Below, piece by piece: positions 16,445 to 25,708 of a DNA stretch of 64,000 nt. The notes beneath the pieces were generated by a model. That model did no database searches. It was not told where the DNA came from and saw only the letters and a list, made by a program, of their open reading frames with translations. The stretch is from assembly GCA_028288025.1 (NCBI GenBank), contig JAQBOM010000016.1, positions 1 to 64,000 of the forward strand, read 5' to 3'. How positions within the stretch are numbered: position 1 is the stretch's first letter; each line of letters starts with the position of its first letter. A program made the position numbers and the translations under genes. The stretch is from Mucilaginibacter sp. Its GTDB lineage: Bacteria > Bacteroidota > Bacteroidia > Sphingobacteriales > Sphingobacteriaceae.

Positions 16445-17812
16445 TTATTTATTCAGTTTTCCGATTGAGTTTATGAGCGTGTAATAGGCCAGGCCGGCGT
16501 CGGCTTTCGCTAGCTCAAGGTTGATTTGGGCCTGGTATAGTAAGGTTTCAGCATCCGCGCGATCTGTTGCCGATGCAATGTTGCTCTGGTACTTTGATTC
16601 AAGTATCTTATTATTCTCCCCGGCCTGTGCTATCGACGTTTGCAGCAGCCTTATTTTATCTAAAGCCATCAGGTAGTTTTGATAGTTTTGGTTGACGTCC
16701 CTTTTAACATTATCGATCTCGATATCCTTATTTATAACCACCTCTTCGCGCTGTACTTTAGCCTGTGCTATCTTATTTTTATTTTTCCATAAGGCGTCAA
16801 AATTCCATCCCAGGGTTAAACCAACCGATATGGGTGTGATGTACGACCCGCTCTTAGGGATAGGGTTGGGATTGACGTCAACATAATAAGCGCTGCCCGA
16901 CGCTGCCAGGGTTGGCAATGTATTGGCTTTTATCGTCTTGATATTGGTTTCGGCAACCCGGGTACGCAGATCAAGCGATTTCACTTCGTTGCGGTTTGTC
17001 AAAGCGGTATCAATGTAGCTGGATAGCGCGCCCAGGGTTCTTTCAGGCTCGTTTACCTCGCTTATGGTAAGCTGGGTGCTTTCGGGCAGGCCCAGTAAAA
17101 CATCCAGGTTATAGTTAATTATTTTACGATTGGTTTCCAGGTCGATGCCGTTCAGCTCGATGTTTGCCCTTTGCAATTGAAAACGCAGCACATCATTTTT
17201 GGTTACCAACCCCTGGTCAAAAAACCGCTGCGACTGTTTGATCTGTTGATCGACGGTGGCCAGGTTTTGATTAACCACCTTTTTGCTTTGCAGCACCTTA
17301 TATAGGTTATAATACGAATTGATGATATCGTATGTGATCTGGTCCTTGTCCTTGTCGGCATCAAGACGGGCAACCTGGGTTAACAGGGTGGTTGATTGCT
17401 CGGCGTATTTTAGCCGGTTACCGCCAAATATAACCTGGCTCAACGATAAAGTTCCCAGGTAAGCATCAGCGCTGGTGGGCAATGCAAAGGTTGTTTTCCC
17501 GAATTGCAGTTTGTTGGCCGGTATTTCGGCGCGGTTGTAACCATAACTGGCTTTACCGCTAAGCTTGCCCCCGTCCTTCGCCAGGTTGTATTCCGTAACA
17601 GCTTCGTCGATCCGGGCTTGCGAAAGCTTTAACACTTTACTGTTTTGCTGCCCTAGTTTGATCGCCTCATTCAGGGTTATCGCCCGGTCCTGCGCCCTTG
17701 CCGTGTTAACAGATAGCAGGCCCACAATGATTACGGGCGCAACAAACCGCGTAAATTTTGTTGCCGCATTTTTAAATGGATTGTTGATTGTGATCTTATT
17801 TTGTGTCGTCAT
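16445..17812 (-). CDS. TolC-family outer membrane efflux protein
   Basis: 455 residues with a signal peptide (cleavage after TARA or so, residues 38-41). Two outer-membrane efflux repeats are visible: ITLNEAIKLGQQNSKVLKLSQARIDEA (about 45-70) and the second half with VSRDVNQNYQNYLMALDKI-like helices. These form the barrel and periplasmic tunnel of a tripartite pump. The start overlaps the TetR gene by 17 nt, so the repressor and the pump are in one operon. The 91-nt gap to emrA holds GAATTAGTGAATTAG and GCATCTGCATATTTGCACATC word-repeats. Confidence 0.9.
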   Translation of the reverse strand: MTTQNKITINNPFKNAATKFTRFVAPVIIVGLLSVNTARAQDRAITLNEAIKLGQQNSKVLKLSQARIDEAVTEYNLAKDGGKLSGKASYGYNRAEIPANKLQFGKTTFALPTSADAYLGTLSLSQVIFGGNRLKYAEQSTTLLTQVARLDADKDKDQITYDIINSYYNLYKVLQSKKVVNQNLATVDQQIKQSQRFFDQGLVTKNDVLRFQLQRANIELNGIDLETNRKIINYNLDVLLGLPESTQLTISEVNEPERTLGALSSYIDTALTNRNEVKSLDLRTRVAETNIKTIKANTLPTLAASGSAYYVDVNPNPIPKSGSYITPISVGLTLGWNFDALWKNKNKIAQAKVQREEVVINKDIEIDNVKRDVNQNYQNYLMALDKIRLLQTSIAQAGENNKILESKYQSNIASATDRADAETLLYQAQINLELAKADAGLAYYTLINSIGKLNK

Positions 17813-18443
17813 TGTCTTTAACCAGGTAAGCTTTTAAAAGTCGTTTCATATATTTCTTGATCCTCGGCTTGAGTTTTTCCTCAAGGAACTTTTCATCACG
17901 AATATCATGCCCAAGCATGAGCGATGATATATGCGGCGAGTTAATGATATAATTTTTTGTACCGAAAATAGTAGCGGTGATTAATTGCGTATCGGTGTCC
18001 TTATGAAAGCTGCCATTTTTGATGCCTTCGTCAAATAGCTTTTTAAACTCAAGCACATTTACCATCAGGATTTGTGTAATCTTATCGCTAAGCTCCGAGC
18101 GTTTGCTGATCGACATTTCCCGGTTCATTAACTTTTGGAAACAGTTATTTACAATGATCCGGTCGACGTAATTATCGATGCACTTAGCCAGCTTATCCCA
18201 CGACGACATGCTTTCGTTGCTTCCAATATTTTGCAAAAGGGTTTGAAATGATGATATCTTCCGTTCAAAAACCGCCAGGAACAGTCCTTCCTTTGAGCCG
18301 AAATAATAATTAAGCATAGCCATATTCACCCCTGCTTCGCCCGATATTGCACGTGTCGAAGCCCCTTCATATCCCAGGTCCGAAAATATCCGTTCAGCAA
18401 CGTCCAGGATATGGTCTTTCTTATCAATTTTATCTTTATCCAT
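17796..18443 (-). CDS. TetR/AcrR-family transcriptional repressor
   Basis: 215 residues. The N-terminal HTH is typical: HILDVAERIFSDLGYEGASTRAISGEAGVNMAMLNYYFGSKEGLF (about 11-57). The rest is the helical ligand-binding and dimerisation domain. It is first in the efflux operon and ends inside the start of the TolC-like gene. A perfect palindrome overlaps its promoter, so it probably represses itself and the pump until a drug-like ligand binds. Ligand unknown. Confidence 0.92.
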   Translation of the reverse strand: MDKDKIDKKDHILDVAERIFSDLGYEGASTRAISGEAGVNMAMLNYYFGSKEGLFLAVFERKISSFQTLLQNIGSNESMSSWDKLAKCIDNYVDRIIVNNCFQKLMNREMSISKRSELSDKITQILMVNVLEFKKLFDEGIKNGSFHKDTDTQLITATIFGTKNYIINSPHISSLMLGHDIRDEKFLEEKLKPRIKKYMKRLLKAYLVKDNDDTK

Positions 18444-18456
18444 CGCTTTTCGGATA

Positions 18457-18481
18457 CAAAATTAATCAAACGATTGATTAA
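18457..18481 (-). promoter_or_regulatory. TetR operator palindrome overlapping the -7 element
   Basis: TTAATCAA-ACGA-TTGATTAA (18462-18481) is a perfect 8+8 inverted repeat. On the minus strand the -7 element TAATTTTG (18464-18457) overlaps its inner edge, 14 nt before the TetR start. Binding here would block the promoter directly. Confidence 0.75.
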
Positions 18482-18624
18482 ACTAAAACATATTTATGCA
18501 ACTATTCTTAAAACACTGATAATCAATATTAAAAATCAATCAAATGATGAACATATGACAAATGCAGATGGTTTTATATAATTTAAATTATCATGGCATA
18601 TAAAATATGCCATTTATCTTTCAA

Positions 18625-18632
18625 TATATTTG
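18625..18632 (+). promoter_or_regulatory. -7 element TATATTTG before the PIG-L gene
   Basis: TATATTTG fits TAnnTTTG and ends 5 nt before the ATG at 18638. It argues that the in-frame ATG at 18593 is not used and that the mRNA is nearly leaderless. Confidence 0.5.
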
Positions 18633-18637
18633 CTCAT

Positions 18638-21106
18638 ATGAACCGGATAAAACTTCTTGTTTCCCTTTTGTTTATCGCTTCAGTTGGATTTGCGCAAACT
18701 GCTCCCCCAGCCGACCTGGTAACTATTGAACAAAATTTTAAAAAGCTCGATGTGCTCGGAAGCGTGTTATATGTGGCTGCGCATCCCGACGATGAGAATA
18801 CCAGGCTGCTGGCTTACCTTGCGCAGGAAAAGCATTATCGTACCGGCTATTTATCCATGACCCGCGGCGACGGCGGACAAAATTTGTTGGGCAACGAACA
18901 AAGCGAGCTGCTCGGCCTGATACGCACCCAGGAACTTTTAGCTGCCCGTAAAGTGGACGGCGCCGAACAGTTTTTTACCCGGGCAAATGATTTTGGCTTT
19001 TCAAAAGGGCCAAATGAGACTTTAAAAATATGGGATAAGGAAAAAGTGCTAAGCGATGTGGTGTGGGTTATCCGCAAGTTCCGCCCCGATGTAATTATAT
19101 GCCGGTTTCCAACAACGGGTGAAGGCGGCCACGGGCACCACACTTCATCGGCCATCTTGGCGCAGGAAGCTTTCACTGCTGCTGCAGACCCTAACCGGTT
19201 CCCGGAACAATTACAATATGTACAACCCTGGCAGGCAAAACGACTGCTATGGAACACGTTTAATTTTGGCAACACCAATACCACGGCGGCCGACCAGTTT
19301 AAAATAGATGTGGGCGTTTATAACCCGATCATTGGGAAGGGATATGGAGAGCTGGCCGCAGAAAGCCGCTCGAACCATAAAACACAAGGCTTTGGCTCGG
19401 CCCGGCAGCGCGGCTCATCGTTTGAATATTTTAAAACTATTTTGGGCGATGCACCGCAAAACGACCTGTTCGATGGTATAAACACCACCTGGAAACGGGT
19501 TAAAAATGGCGATGCTGTTTCGGCCGGAATCAGCATCATCCAAAAGGGTTTTGACATCGAACATCCGGAGAACTCGGTGCCTCCCCTGGTGCAGTTAATG
19601 AGTCGTATCGAAAAAGTCCCTGATGTTTATTGGCGCACACAAAAACTAAAAGAGCTGGATAACCTGATTGCCGCCTGCGCGGGGTTGTGGTTTGAAAGCT
19701 ATTCGCCTGAACCAACTTACGCGCTGGGCGACAGCGTAAAGATCCGCTCACAGGTTTTAAACAGGTACAGCGATAAAGTAAAGCTGAACCGAATAAGCAT
19801 CGGGAGCGAAATCAAAAACCTGGATAGCCAGGTCATTCCGGCAAACCAGTTGCAGAGCTATAACACCAGCGTCATCGCGGCTAAAATTACGCAGCCTTAC
19901 TGGCTCGAAACTGCACATATGCAAGGTTCATACCATATTCCTGATCAGCTATCAGTAGGTAACCCCGAAAATCCTGATCTGCCGGCAGTAGATTACGAAT
20001 TTATTATTGAGGGAAAACCCATTCATTTTGCGCGAAGGGTAGTTTACAAATACGTAGACCCTGTTCGTGGCGAAGTATACCAGCCCTTGGTTATAACACC
20101 CCCGGTTACTGCGAATATTGCTAACCCGGTTTACATATTTAATGCACAGGTACCACAAAACGTACAGGTTAAATTAAAGAGCTTTATTAATGGCAATGGA
20201 ACAGTAAGTATAAAACCCATAAAGGGCTGGAACATATCACCAGACAAATTCGGCTTTACCAACAAGCACAAAGGCGACGAATGGACGGTTTCTTTTTCTG
20301 TTACACCATCCGAAAACAGCACCAAAACTTCGGAATTTGAAGCAATCACAACGGTGAACGGCCAGTCTTCGTCGCTGGGTATACAACAGCTTATTTATGA
20401 CCATATACCCATTATCACCCTTTTTCCTCCAGCGAGAGCCAAGCTGCTGGATATTAATTTAAAGATCGCGGGTAAACGTATAGGCTATATTAACGGTGCC
20501 GGCGATTTGGTTGCCGAGTCATTACACCAGGCCGGGTATGATGTACACATATTGACTGAAAAGGAGGTCATGAACGGCGATCTGTCAGGCTATGATGCAA
20601 TTGTTACCGGCGTACGCGCTTATAACGTGGATCCGCGCCTGGCCATTGAGCAGCCCAAATTGCTTGACTATGTTAAAAATGGTGGCAACTTGCTGATACA
20701 ATATAACAACAACAACGGTTTGGTCACCAAACAGATCGGGCCATATCCGTTCAGGGTAGTCAACCAGCGTGTTACCGATGAGGATGCAAAGATCACCATA
20801 TTAGACAAACAAAACCCGGTATTGAATTATCCAAATACCATAACACAGGAAGATTTTAATGGCTGGATACAGGAAAGAGGGCTGTATTTTGTAAATGACA
20901 TCGACCCCAATTATAAGCCCGTTTTACAGATGAACGATAATGGCGAGGCGCCCAATAACGGTGCAATAATTGTAGGCAATTATGGCGAAGGAAGATTTGT
21001 ATACACCTCGCTTGCCTTTTTCCGGCAATTGCCGGCCGGTGTACCGGGAGCTTACCGGCTGTTTATTAATTTGCTAAGCAAGCCAAAAAACCAGCCGCTG
21101 AATTAG
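18638..21106 (+). CDS. secreted PIG-L/LmbE-family deacetylase with C-terminal domains
   Basis: 822 residues from the ATG at 18638, chosen because it opens a clean signal peptide (MNRIKLLVSLLFIASVGFAQ) and follows a promoter element; an ATG at 18593 would add 15 residues. The PIG-L domain spans about 35-300: AAHPDDEN holds the zinc motif and GHGHHTSS the second histidine site. Middle beta-rich domains and a C-terminal glutamine-amidotransferase-like domain (about 610-820, with IGYINGAGDLVAESLHQAGYDV) follow. The family removes N-acetyl groups from sugars; the long multi-domain form is common in Bacteroidota. Substrate unknown. No operon partner. Confidence 0.88.
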   Translation: MNRIKLLVSLLFIASVGFAQTAPPADLVTIEQNFKKLDVLGSVLYVAAHPDDENTRLLAYLAQEKHYRTGYLSMTRGDGGQNLLGNEQSELLGLIRTQELLAARKVDGAEQFFTRANDFGFSKGPNETLKIWDKEKVLSDVVWVIRKFRPDVIICRFPTTGEGGHGHHTSSAILAQEAFTAAADPNRFPEQLQYVQPWQAKRLLWNTFNFGNTNTTAADQFKIDVGVYNPIIGKGYGELAAESRSNHKTQGFGSARQRGSSFEYFKTILGDAPQNDLFDGINTTWKRVKNGDAVSAGISIIQKGFDIEHPENSVPPLVQLMSRIEKVPDVYWRTQKLKELDNLIAACAGLWFESYSPEPTYALGDSVKIRSQVLNRYSDKVKLNRISIGSEIKNLDSQVIPANQLQSYNTSVIAAKITQPYWLETAHMQGSYHIPDQLSVGNPENPDLPAVDYEFIIEGKPIHFARRVVYKYVDPVRGEVYQPLVITPPVTANIANPVYIFNAQVPQNVQVKLKSFINGNGTVSIKPIKGWNISPDKFGFTNKHKGDEWTVSFSVTPSENSTKTSEFEAITTVNGQSSSLGIQQLIYDHIPIITLFPPARAKLLDINLKIAGKRIGYINGAGDLVAESLHQAGYDVHILTEKEVMNGDLSGYDAIVTGVRAYNVDPRLAIEQPKLLDYVKNGGNLLIQYNNNNGLVTKQIGPYPFRVVNQRVTDEDAKITILDKQNPVLNYPNTITQEDFNGWIQERGLYFVNDIDPNYKPVLQMNDNGEAPNNGAIIVGNYGEGRFVYTSLAFFRQLPAGVPGAYRLFINLLSKPKNQPLN

Positions 21107-21173
21107 AAAGAAGGCAAAAATGCCGGATAACAAATAAAAAATAATATAAATTTGCACGCATATAATTAATATC

Positions 21174-21365
21174 ATGATACCACACCACGCAACGAAAACA
21201 ATAAAAGACGTAAACATCTATTACCTGGTTGGACTACTGGCTGGCCTTTTCATAGGCGTAACATTGGAAGGAAGTCCGCTATGGATACCGATTTTAGGAA
21301 TAGTTGGGCTATTGTTCACTGCCTTTTTCGTGAATATTTTTGTTAAAGGCCGTGCAGACGCATGA
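21174..21365 (+). CDS. small two-helix membrane protein upstream of symporter
   Basis: 63 residues with two membrane helices (YYLVGLLAGLFIGVTL and IPILGIVGLLFTAFFVNIFV) and a short polar N-terminus. Not a named family as far as I can tell. Its 3' end overlaps the next tiny gene by 14 nt, which itself overlaps the symporter start, so all three look translationally linked. It may be a small subunit or stabiliser of the transporter; this is inference. Confidence 0.7.
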   Translation: MIPHHATKTIKDVNIYYLVGLLAGLFIGVTLEGSPLWIPILGIVGLLFTAFFVNIFVKGRADA

Positions 21366-21477
21366 CCCTGAACTTCCCCCGTTTATACGTAGCTGGAACC
21401 AGTTCTATGGCGTTGTTATCGCCTGGCTGGTTATATTAATTTTTGTATTTTGGCTCATTACAGCCTTGTTTGAATGA
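21352..21477 (+). CDS. 41-residue one-helix membrane protein, overlaps symporter start
   Basis: A GTG-started frame gives MQTHDPELPPFIRSWNQFY followed by one membrane helix (VVIAWLVILIFVFWLI) and LFE. Its TGA overlaps the symporter ATG as ATGA, and its start overlaps the previous gene by 14 nt. The PELPPFIRSWNQFY segment looks conserved in character, and I recall similar small proteins next to sodium:solute symporters in Bacteroidota. Too short for routine gene calling. Likely an accessory subunit. Confidence 0.7.
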   Translation: MQTHDPELPPFIRSWNQFYGVVIAWLVILIFVFWLITALFE

Positions 21478-23195
21478 GCTTACCCGACTGGATCGTTTTA
21501 GGCGTTACCCTGCTTACCATAGTTATATATGGTGTATGGAAAAGCGGGAGTAATAAAAATATCGACCAGTATCTGATGGGCGGACGCTCATTACGCTGGT
21601 ACCATGTGGGCCTTTCGGTGATGGCCACCCAGGCCAGCGCCATCACCTTTTTGTCGGCACCCGGGCAAGCCTATTCCGACGGCATGCGCTTCGTTCAATT
21701 CTATCTGGGCCTGCCGCTCGCCATGATCGTGCTTTGCGTAACATTTGTGCCAATATTTCATCGCCTTAAAGTATATACAGCATATGAGTTTCTTGAACAG
21801 CGGTTTAACCTGAAAACACGTGCGCTCACTTCCATTTTATTTTTGGTACAGCGAGGGCTCTCAACAGGCATCACTATTTACGCACCTTCAATTATTTTGT
21901 CAACCATACTGCAGATCAATACGGTTTATACCACACTGTTTATTGGCGGGCTGGTTATTTTTTACACTGTTTATGGCGGCACAAAAGCGGTGTCATATAC
22001 CCAGTTGCTGCAAATGAGCATTATTTTTTCTGGTATGTTTCTGGCTGGCGTATTGGTCGTAAGCTTATTACCCAATAACGTAGGCTTTACCCATGCCATT
22101 AAACTGGCCGGCAAATTAGGGCGGATGAACGTTATCGACTGGAAATTCGACCGCAAAAATCAATACAATGTGTGGAGCGGTGTGATAGGCGGCTTCTTTT
22201 TGCAGCTCTCTTATTTCGGCACCGATCAAAGCCAGGTAGGGCGTTACCTGACAGGGAGCTCGGTTGGCCAAAGCCGGCTGGGGCTAATCATGAACGGCTT
22301 GCTTAAAATACCTATGCAATTCCTCATTTTGCTAATTGGGGTGCTGATTTTTGCGTTTTATCAGTTCAACCGGCCGCCTATGTTTTTTAACGGGTACGAG
22401 GTAAAACAGGTAAAACAAAGTAACTATGCCGGGCAGTATAATGATCTCGAAAATCAATATACAGCAGCATTTGAACAGCGAAAGGCTAACGCGAATGATT
22501 TGATAAAAGCTTTTGATAAAGGCGACCGGGCACAAATAAGCCACGCACAAGAGACTTTAAAAATTGCGGATAGCCGCGCCGCAAACATCCGCAAAGCGGC
22601 CATCGCGATAATGAAAAAAAATAACGAAAAGGCCAATGCCGACGACACCAATTACGTGTTCCTAACTTTTGTCACCCAATACCTGCCCCGCGGATTGATC
22701 GGGTTGCTGATAGCTATTATTTTCCTGGCCTCAATGGGCTCAACCGCCAGCGCTCTCAATTCATTGGCGTCCACCAGCGTGGTTGATATTTATAAACGCG
22801 TTATCAATCCCGGCGCATCCGATAAAAATTATTTGAATGCTTCAAGGCTCGCAACTATATTCTGGGGTGTGGTATGTGTGTTAATGGCCCTCTACGCCAG
22901 TAAAGTGGGCAACCTGCTGGAGTACGTTAATAAATTAGGCTCGTATATTTACGGAACCATTTTAGGGATATTTGTTGTGGCGTTTTATCTCAAAAAAATC
23001 AATGGCAACGCTGTTTTCATAGCAGCTATAATAACCGAGATATTGATCGTTATCCTCGGAAATTTTGAGCTCGTAGCCTATCTGTGGCTTAACGCGATAG
23101 GCTGTATTTTGGTGATAATAATTGCGGCAGTCATCAATCCGATCATCCCTGATCCAAGATCCGCTACCACGAGAAAAAGCGTTAAATCAGCTTAA
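21474..23195 (+). CDS. sodium:solute symporter (SSS family)
   Basis: 573 residues with about 13 membrane helices. The N-terminal IDQYLMGGRSLRWYHVGLSVMATQASAITFLSAPGQAYSDG region is the diagnostic SSS segment. A charged, helical loop of about 85 residues (about 300-385, QYNDLENQYTAAFEQRKANANDL) interrupts the membrane part, as in several Bacteroidota members. It imports an unknown solute with Na+. The ATGA overlap with the 41-residue gene suggests coupled translation. Confidence 0.92.
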   Translation: MSLPDWIVLGVTLLTIVIYGVWKSGSNKNIDQYLMGGRSLRWYHVGLSVMATQASAITFLSAPGQAYSDGMRFVQFYLGLPLAMIVLCVTFVPIFHRLKVYTAYEFLEQRFNLKTRALTSILFLVQRGLSTGITIYAPSIILSTILQINTVYTTLFIGGLVIFYTVYGGTKAVSYTQLLQMSIIFSGMFLAGVLVVSLLPNNVGFTHAIKLAGKLGRMNVIDWKFDRKNQYNVWSGVIGGFFLQLSYFGTDQSQVGRYLTGSSVGQSRLGLIMNGLLKIPMQFLILLIGVLIFAFYQFNRPPMFFNGYEVKQVKQSNYAGQYNDLENQYTAAFEQRKANANDLIKAFDKGDRAQISHAQETLKIADSRAANIRKAAIAIMKKNNEKANADDTNYVFLTFVTQYLPRGLIGLLIAIIFLASMGSTASALNSLASTSVVDIYKRVINPGASDKNYLNASRLATIFWGVVCVLMALYASKVGNLLEYVNKLGSYIYGTILGIFVVAFYLKKINGNAVFIAAIITEILIVILGNFELVAYLWLNAIGCILVIIIAAVINPIIPDPRSATTRKSVKSA

Positions 23196-23986
23196 GCGGC
23201 TCTTTCTTTGTTTTTTGAAGCCATGCCCGATATAACAAAAGCGGTAGCGCAAAATGCCAACGCGGAAAATGAGCTTATGAATGCATCGCTTTTATTACCG
23301 AACGGATCGGCTATTGCAAGCGGGATATGGATGATGATAAGCCAAATAAAAATCATAATGCCCAACAGCAAGGCAGCCAATTTTAACTTTATTTTAAATA
23401 CAATCGCAATTCCTAAGCCTATCAGCGCCGCTCCGGCAAAATAGGTCCAGAATATATTGCCGGGAATCCAGCCGGGCACCAGGGCCGATACGGGTTTCAC
23501 ATACAAAAAATGCGAAATGCCATACAAAACCATGGTTATACAAAACAGGAAAGGCCCAAAAGGAATGAGTTTTTCAAGCCATTTTATTGATGTGTTTTTA
23601 AGATTCGCTTCACGCGGAAATGAGCCGGCGATAACAAAGGCCCCTCCTGCCAATGCTGGTTCTTTTAATCCGCTGGCCCATGTTCCCAGGTAATTGTTGT
23701 ATGGTTCCACCAATATCTCATATGGGAGATATCCAAAGCAATAAGTTGCAAGCAAAAAACCGCCTAAAACAAGTGATACCGTCCGGGCATTCTTTTCGAA
23801 AATTATAGCAGCACATGCCGCAATTGCTACTATGGCAAAAAGGCAAGCCCAAAATGCCACGAACGGTAGATTAGTCCATCCAGGAAAGAAATTAGAACCG
23901 AATTTTCCATAGAAAAATTGCGGGGACACCATTCCGGCAAGGCCTATACAATAGGCGATTCGCCCCGGTTTAATAAGGCTTTTCAT
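23192..23986 (-). CDS. multi-spanning DoxX-like membrane protein
   Basis: 264 residues, about eight hydrophobic helices arranged as two similar halves (GRIAYCIGLAGMVSPQFFYGKF and FCITMVLYGISHFLYVKPVSALVPGWIPG). The second half, with GISHFLY...VPGWIPG, resembles DoxX-type proteins. No catalytic motif. It converges on the symporter, the two stops overlapping by 4 nt. Function unknown. Confidence 0.75.
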   Translation of the reverse strand: MKSLIKPGRIAYCIGLAGMVSPQFFYGKFGSNFFPGWTNLPFVAFWACLFAIVAIAACAAIIFEKNARTVSLVLGGFLLATYCFGYLPYEILVEPYNNYLGTWASGLKEPALAGGAFVIAGSFPREANLKNTSIKWLEKLIPFGPFLFCITMVLYGISHFLYVKPVSALVPGWIPGNIFWTYFAGAALIGLGIAIVFKIKLKLAALLLGIMIFIWLIIIHIPLAIADPFGNKSDAFISSFSALAFCATAFVISGMASKNKERAA

Positions 23987-24062
23987 TTGAATTGTGATAG
24001 GTATTAAGCGATTTGACTAAACGATTTGTAGTATATCCGCAGCTCGTTTACCTAAATTTTTA

Positions 24063-24911
24063 TTAACGATTTGCCTGGTCAAGCACTGCCTGGTTTAACC
24101 GCACATATTCCTCGTCATTACTTGCTTTTGCCAGGTCTATGCCTTTTTGGGCAGCTTTAATTGCCGCTGCCTTATCGCCCATTTTCAGGCGGATGCGGGC
24201 TTCCCAAAGCCTATACCACGGACCTTTAGGATCAGTTTTCTCAGCCTCCAACGCCCACTCCAATGCCTTGTTCATATCCTTATTGTTCTCGTAATAATAC
24301 TGTATGGCATTAAAATAATAAGGTTTCCGGTTGCCTTTCATCAGTTCGTCGATATTCGCAGTTATTTGGGCGTCATCATCAGTCTTTAAATGAATTGCCA
24401 CAGCTGTGTGATCCCATACCAGGTACAGGTCTGAAGAAGTTGTGGTTTCGTTGGCAAACAGAATAGTAAAAGTTTCCCTTTTTTCGGCCAGATAAACAGG
24501 CTTTACTTTAAACCGCAGCAAGTCATCTGCTTCCTTATAGCTATAAGCACCCCATTGTTTCACGGTTTTATTCAGGATAACCGTCCATTCATTTTTATCC
24601 GGAATGGTAAACAGTGAGTAAGTACCCGCTGGCACACTATGCCCCTCAACGATCACATTCTCGCTGAAAGTAATGATAGTAGCGGCATTGGCACCGGTGC
24701 GCCATACCTGGCCGTAAGGATTTATACCGCCAAAAATCACACGCCCTTTTACACTTGGGCGCGAGTATGTAATGGTAACCTTTCCCAGTCCGAAATCCTG
24801 GATAATAGTTTGGGTGGGGCTTGCCTCGGGTATTCGTGGCGCCTGTGCATTGGCCGTTAAACTTGTTCCCGCAACAAGCAGGGTAATAAGATATATATAA
24901 AGTTTTTTCAT
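24063..24911 (-). CDS. secreted DUF2911 protein with TPR-like tail
   Basis: 282 residues. Signal peptide MKKLYIYLITLLVAGTSLTANAQ. Residues about 25-165 are a DUF2911 domain: ITYSRPSVKGRVIFGGINPYGQVWRTGANAATII and VPAGTYSLFTIPDKNEWTVILNK. The rest (about 185-280) is helical with TPR-like pairs (YYFNAIQYYYENNKDMNKALEWALEA). The family is common and uncharacterised in Bacteroidota; likely periplasmic. Stands alone. The 299-nt gap upstream holds only a terminator of the next operon. Confidence 0.88.
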   Translation of the reverse strand: MKKLYIYLITLLVAGTSLTANAQAPRIPEASPTQTIIQDFGLGKVTITYSRPSVKGRVIFGGINPYGQVWRTGANAATIITFSENVIVEGHSVPAGTYSLFTIPDKNEWTVILNKTVKQWGAYSYKEADDLLRFKVKPVYLAEKRETFTILFANETTTSSDLYLVWDHTAVAIHLKTDDDAQITANIDELMKGNRKPYYFNAIQYYYENNKDMNKALEWALEAEKTDPKGPWYRLWEARIRLKMGDKAAAIKAAQKGIDLAKASNDEEYVRLNQAVLDQANR

Positions 24912-25000
24912 GATCGTATTTTAAACTAAGTTATCGATTGTAATTTAATTATTACAATTATGCTGCAAAATACTAAAATAGCACGAAAAATGACAAAATA

Positions 25001-25033
25001 AAAGCCCCCTCACACTTGCTGTTTGGGGGCTTT
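25001..25033 (-). terminator. terminator after the sigma/anti-sigma operon
   Basis: Minus strand: 9-bp stem AAAGCCCCC/GGGGGCTTT, then TTTTATTTT. It lies about 180 nt past the anti-sigma stop; the space between holds no recognised gene. Confidence 0.7.
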
Positions 25034-25210
25034 CAACCTAAACCTTATCACAATTGGACCAGTAAGATTACCGGTCCATATTTACTATAGCAATTATTGT
25101 ACCACAATAAGATTAATTTCATTTTGTCATATCCATACTCAACTGGTGGGGCTTTACTTTTTTATTTTCGAACTTGGCACACACAATTGTTGTTTTTTCT
25201 GTACAACACT

Positions 25211-25708
25211 TTACAATTGTTTTGTACTTTTTTTCCTACGCAAATAGGTATCGATCAGGAAAAGGCCCAACACCACGTCAAAAAACAGGAACCCCATTAT
25301 CACCGGCCTTGTAATAAAACTGTTCGGTTCAGGCAATTTTGATACAGATGGGATCTGGCTGGTTAGGGTAACTGACGACCAGTGTATACCGGCCGCAACG
25401 TACACCAACAGCGCGAATATAGTCAGCACAAAAAATGCGGCAATACCCATAATTATTCGTTTATTAATAGACGCCGTCAAAGGTTTTCGTGCCTCTTCGG
25501 CACGTATCGCTTCCATCACGTTGTAGGTAAACGCCATTGGCGGCTCATCAATCTCCATCGCCGAAAGCTCCTGGCTAAAATTCAATAGCTGGTTATATTT
25601 GAGCCTTACAGACTCGTCGCCTGCTATCAATGCGCTGATTGCCACTTGCTCATCCAGGGTACATCTGCCGTCGATATATTCCCAAAGCTTTTCTTCCAAG
25701 TTATTCAT
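25211..25708 (-). CDS. anti-sigma-factor-like membrane protein
   Basis: 165 residues. The cytoplasmic N-terminus (LEEKLWEYIDGRCTLDEQVAISALIAGDESVRLKYNQLLNF) looks like the anti-sigma fold without the zinc Cys/His cluster. Two membrane helices follow (about 88-110 IIMGIAAFFVLTIFALLVYVA and 136-157 VIMGFLFFDVVLGLFLID). It overlaps the sigma gene by 4 nt (ATGA-type), the usual layout for a sigma factor and its membrane-bound inhibitor. The role is inferred from context. Confidence 0.75.
   Translation of the reverse strand: MNNLEEKLWEYIDGRCTLDEQVAISALIAGDESVRLKYNQLLNFSQELSAMEIDEPPMAFTYNVMEAIRAEEARKPLTASINKRIIMGIAAFFVLTIFALLVYVAAGIHWSSVTLTSQIPSVSKLPEPNSFITRPVIMGFLFFDVVLGLFLIDTYLRRKKSTKQL

Noticed and set aside
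18593..18637. Longer start for the PIG-L deacetylase
   Set aside because: It covers a promoter element and spoils the signal peptide.
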